From assembly GCA_022316685.1 (NCBI GenBank), contig JAKJHU010000140.1, forward strand, positions 496,001 through 560,000: 64,000 nucleotides of DNA. The letters are read 5' to 3'. The stretch comes from Progne subis subis (Eukaryota; Chordata; Aves; Passeriformes; Hirundinidae). The stretch's first letter is position 1. Each line of letters begins with the position of its first letter. Of the stretch, positions 59,801-64,000 are shown in pieces. Below the pieces are notes generated by a model. That model was not told the DNA's origin. It searched no databases and saw only the letters and a list, made by a program, of their open reading frames with translations. A program made the translations under genes and the position numbers.

Positions 59801-62252
59801 ATGACATCATTTTCAGTTCACTTCATATGTGGGTTATATGTTTGTCTGTGTCCCCCTGTGTCCCCACCTCTCCACCCCCTCATTGTTAGTGGACATGTTC
59901 TATAGGCTATCCGGAGATTGACATTTCATTTTAGTCTCTGAAAAATGATGTTATTGGTTCCAGGATAGACTGCAGTTTGTAGGACGTGTGATCTGTGTTG
60001 CCAAGCAAGGAGACGCCCCTTTATCTCATTACGTTGACCTTGCTGATATGTTATCGCACCCATTGTAGCATGTAGTGCCATGTATCTGTAGCAGAATATA
60101 AATACAGTCCTTTCTGTATATAGCTTTTTTCTTTAATGTAGTAATTTTGTTTAAATGGCACTGTTTTCATGCAGGGATTGCTATCTGCTGGTACAAACAA
60201 ACATGTAAGGCCTTGGATTTGGAATCTCACTGACTTCATCATTCACTTATATTGCTGTGCTTGAGCAAACAAGCCCCAGTAAATAAAAGGGCATAATGTA
60301 ATTTACATGTGCCTCTCCAAAAGTCTGTGTATGGAAGGCAGTTGCTGGGCCTTGCTCACCTGTGAGCATTAAGGAGCATTCTTTGAAAGAACCGAATTGG
60401 ATGGATATTGGTCCTTGCACCATCAGTGCCTCTAGTGCAGTGTGAAAATAAACACTGAAGACCTGAATTCCTTTGGAACTGGCTCCCAGTAACTTCACTC
60501 CTTATTGCTGATCCATCTGGGGAAAGTTGTTACCATTTGACTCTTTTCTAACTTACACAGAAGTAATTTACTGTTTTCTCTCAGTCTTGGGCTGTTTTTC
60601 CTTGCATGTTTGTGGTGGTACTCCCTTCTGCCGCTGAGGCTCTGTAAGGTTAATTAGTATGTCCCAAAGGCACTGGAAAACCTGAAGGGCTGTATTTGGT
60701 CAGGAGTAAAATACCATTGTCAGACAAGGATTTTTCAGAGGGAATACCCCACTGCTCATGTATAATTGAAACCAGGCTTTTCCAGAGGGTCTCACTTGCA
60801 CACTGGAGAGCTGCGAGTACAGACACAGCCTGTAATTGCATAAATCAGAATGTGTCTAAGGGGGACAAAGTCTGTTGAAGTTATATTTTGGAAGGTAGGA
60901 TCACTGTTCATGTTTTGAGGTTTGGTGGTTTTCTGAACTGTTTGTGAACAGAAAAGCTGCCATTGCTCTGAGAAGTCCCTGTACATATTCCTTCCTGAGA
61001 GGGGATAAGCCGAGGCATTTTTGGGAAGGGGCTTGGGGCTCCCTTTGCTGCTGCTGAGCAGAGGCACTCACACCAAGACAAGCACCAGTGCTGTGTGGCA
61101 TGCACCAAAGCCAATTGGGCAGAAGGGCAATTCAAATCAGATAAAGCCAGTTCTTGAACAGATTGAGCTCTATGCTTTTCTAAATCAGAACATAAATGTC
61201 AAATTCCTTATAAATACCAGGCAGTGCACAGCTGCACTGATCTGGCATCGCTGCTCTGGCCTGATGGGTGGGAGAGCAGGGTCGAGCTGTTACCCCAAGA
61301 GCCAGAAAGATGGAGAAATATTGTGGGTTTGCTTCTCAAAAGCAATTATCTGCATTTCCCCACAGCCTGAAGCAATGGGTCACCCTCTCCTTAGCATGGT
61401 GAAGAATCTGTCTAGTCAGCACAGGGGGAAATTCTGAAATAGTCCAGGAGTGCCAGGCATGCAGACACAATACCATCATTGGCAAATCTGTGTGAATAGC
61501 TTTGGAGCACTGTAGTGTGGGCTGCAAATTGCGAGGCTGTCTCCTTACACAGACCACATATCCATCACTTTGAAATGTCAGGCCTTTGTCACCCAAAATA
61601 GTCTTTTGTCTTCTTTTTCCGTGCATTATATATGGAATTTTTTCTCTTTTGCTTTGTGTCTTACAGTGTAGTTGGAAACAGTTTGTGGAGTTCACACTGA
61701 GAAGCTCAGCTAGGAAGAAAAGCTCCTTCCTAATTGCTTGTTGACTGAAGAGATGCAGGCACAGTTGAGCTATGGTGAAGGCAGGAAACCAAGAGGCAGC
61801 TCTTGGGACTCCTGGTAGAGTGTTATGGTGCTCTGCCATGCAGTACTGTGTCTGTAGGGTCTAGGAGAGCCCCAAGCTGAACATCCCTTTTTCAGTGGCT
61901 GGAGAGGCAGTCATGGCTCAGACTCTCAAACTGGCACTTTCAATGACAGGATTGTGAGAGTGGTCTCTCTCCCCCCTGCTTACCTGCATGCATCAGCCAT
62001 GTGTGGCTTCTCTGTGAAAGCATAGTATGTGTTGCTAGCCAAGAGGGAGCTGTGACCCCCTCAGTTTCTCAGCTGTGATGATATTTCTGAGTCTTGGTTA
62101 AATGTGGTGTGGTCTGTGTGTGAGTTCAAGTCTCAGAAGGGAAAGAAAAAGCCAGTTGCTATTTTTACACACATAGTTGTACAACCAGAATTGTAGCACC
62201 TACTGAAGTGTAGTACACGCTTAAACTCTCATCTGGTTTTGAGATTGAGAAT
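50841..62252. other. Probable intron or intergenic DNA, nothing recognised
   Basis: Eleven kilobases of unique-looking DNA with an 18-base A run (56712-56729) and other short homopolymers. Frames up to about 171 codons (minus 57013-56498) have no recognisable domain. A minus-strand frame near 57291-57106 contains a Leu/Lys/Glu coiled-coil-like run but has no splice signals I can support. No CpG cluster or repeat tail was seen. Confidence 0.45.
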
Positions 62253-62960
62253 TGTGTTGCACCATGAGCAGTGGGAGGACGTTCAGGGTTCTCGGATTTT
62301 TGTCCCGAGATTCAGGTGGTTTTAGAGTCTTTTTGCCTTCTGCAAAGCCCTGAGCCAGATGCAAGAAAGAGACAGGGTCTTCAGCTTCTGGTTTTCAATG
62401 TTGCATGCTCTGTTTATTGTTTCTTATCTTACGATTTTCTCAGTGCCCAACTAAGACCTGTGCAGCTCCTCGGGCATCTGATGACTACCCCCGCACTGGG
62501 CTGTTGCTGCCTCTTATACTAATTGTTACGTGTTCTTTATTTATCATTATTTGCCAATACCTATCACTTATACTAAACAGGTCATCCCTACTTTGACCCA
62601 ATCTCCTTAAACTACTTTGTGCCACCGTCACTGCAGAAAATGGAGTGAATGAAGAAGAAGGAAGAGGCAAGAGACAACGCCCAACATCCTCCATCTTGCT
62701 CCCATCCACTTCCATACTAAAAACCCAAACCTACTGTTTTTCACCCTGTGATAAGCTAAACTACTATCTTTCACACTCTTGTGGCCTGTAATCCTTCCCA
62801 CAGTGCAGGAAGCCTTTCCCATGGACTGGGATCAAAGCCAGTGTCTTTCCGGGCTCTGTGCCAGGGTCCCAGACCCCCCTGTCCAGGTCCCAGATACCCC
62901 TGTCCAGGTCTCTGACCTTCCAGGGCAACCAAAGGAATGCCCTGGACTCCAAGAGGGGTG
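62253..62960 (-). mobile_element. Antisense LTR-like element (approximate limits)
   Basis: It starts TGTGTTGCACCATGAGCAGT. Read on the minus strand there is an AATAAA (plus-strand TTTATT near 62412), followed inward by AT-rich, U3-like sequence. The order of U5-like, polyadenylation-signal and U3-like parts fits an inverted LTR of songbird ERVK style. The far end (about 62960) was not pinned, and no duplication or paired LTR was found. A 21-22-bp tandem repeat (62862-62920) lies in its distal part. Confidence 0.45.
62862..62920. repeat. About 2.7 copies of a 21-22-bp tandem repeat
   Basis: Units begin CAGGGTCCCAGACC, CAGGTCCCAGATACC and CAGGTCTCTGACC, with CCCCTGTC closing the first two. It is a short minisatellite, probably the distal part of the LTR-like element. 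Confidence 0.8.
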
Positions 62961-64000
62961 TTCCCAGCAGCATTTTTGTTTCCAGATAAGGATTATGCTT
63001 TGCCAATGCATTCTCCACTTGTGGAGTAACTTCCATATCCTGTGCTCTATTTCATGTTGTGGAGCAGTTTTGGAGAATGCAAAGTGCATTGCCTTCAGAT
63101 GAAACCAAATTGTGTTTATGATAACCAGAGGAGATAGTCCAAAGTGAAACCTGTCCTGTAACTTGATTCCTTAATCTGGATGCATCTGTAGTGTTGGTAA
63201 TTACAGTTCATGAGTTTGGATCTTCGTGTTTGGGAAAGGCATCAGCCTATCAGCAGCCTTGGAGAAACCAGTCTGGTGTTAAAGTTATCAGCCCATGTGC
63301 TGTGTGGGAGCCTGGAGGAGACACACTGTCTGAGGACCTTTCACAGGTATGGTGGAAGATTAAAAGGGCTGAAGTACTGTGGGTTACCATATTGCTACCA
63401 AGGTTAGCCCCTGCAGAGTAGAAAATATTTTTCGTCTGATTTCTGATGCTGTTGAGATTTGACCAACAACTGTCAAAGCTCAGTTTCATTCTCACAGGTC
63501 TTCCATGCTCCAGAGCAAACTGGGTGCTTCTGGCCTCAAAACTGGAATTCGGTATTTGTGCTTTTTCTTGTAGCTACACTTAATCTTCTAGGAAATGGTA
63601 CTCTTGAGCTCTTTCACTGTAATTATTACTTAGAAATATCACAGAGGAAGCCCAGCATTCTGAGAATTATCTTGGCAGCTAAGTACATGAAGGGCACACT
63701 TTAATTTTTAAATTTAATCTCTAAATGTACTTTTTCCCTTTTAGATTTGGTATCTTTCCTATATAATTTAATTTCAGGTAAGAAAAGGTGGGTTGACAAG
63801 CATTTAGTTTTTTGGTTTTGTTTTTACCTCACTGCTCTTCTACTCTTCCTGTGTTAGCTTCATGTGCACAAGTTGATTTTGTGGAAGGAAGTGTAGAGAC
63901 CAAATCACCTCCATGCTCCACTTTGTTGTTTGTTGTTTTTTTTTTTTAAAGTATGAACATAAATGCTTTTTCCTCTTTTACCAGGAGGCAGGGCACAAGC
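62961..64000. other. Non-coding stretch, nothing recognised
   Basis: AT-rich unique sequence to the window end. No exon, RNA gene or repeat family was recognised. Confidence 0.5.

Noticed and set aside
1..64000. tRNA, rRNA, CRISPR arrays, bacterial operons or toxin genes
   Set aside because: I looked for their characteristic patterns and saw none; the window is vertebrate nuclear DNA.

Overview
The window looks like vertebrate DNA from a bird, probably a songbird. The evidence is three CR1-type LINE 3' ends with the avian terminal pattern (about 1895, 4500 and 36430), retroviral LTRs of avian ERVK/ERVL style, AT-rich unique sequence with small simple repeats, and one CpG island. I see no bacterial-style gene arrangement, CRISPR array or operon. 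Outside the retroviral copy I found no open frame I can defend as a host protein-coding exon.

Left part (1-41980): mostly unique intergenic-looking DNA. Its main feature is a nearly full-length endogenous retrovirus on the minus strand at 8232-15017, flanked by a 6-bp target-site duplication (8226-8231 and 15018-15023). Two LTRs (332 and 324 bp, differing at roughly 20-25 positions by eye) enclose a lysine-tRNA-like primer site, a broken gag, a gag-pro frameshift signal with a probable pseudoknot, a degraded pro, a broken pol (reverse transcriptase, RNase H, integrase) and a polypurine tract. Pol ends about 100 bp from the 3' LTR, so there is no env. Every reading frame is interrupted, and the reverse transcriptase active site reads YMVD, so this is a dead copy. 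A second cluster at 35444-36497 is a nested set: an ERVL-type LTR fragment, then a CR1 3' end split by a 294-bp solo LTR with its own 6-bp duplication.

Middle (about 41980-43260): a CpG island with a GC-rich, TATA-less promoter region and a strong plus-strand splice donor at 42761/42762. I read this as the promoter and first, probably non-coding, exon of a host gene running rightward. I cannot name the gene.

Right part (43260-64000): consistent with a long first intron or flanking DNA. It contains simple repeats (including 21 consecutive G), an antisense ERVK-like LTR followed by a tandemly duplicated segment (50329-50840), and another antisense LTR-like element (62253 to about 62960). No coding exon was identified. 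The main content is mobile-element history plus one promoter. I found no convincing undescribed multi-gene system. The most interesting items are the preserved frameshift pseudoknot in the dead provirus, the nested LTR-in-CR1 insertion, and the duplicated ACGCGT-containing motif in the CpG-island exon.
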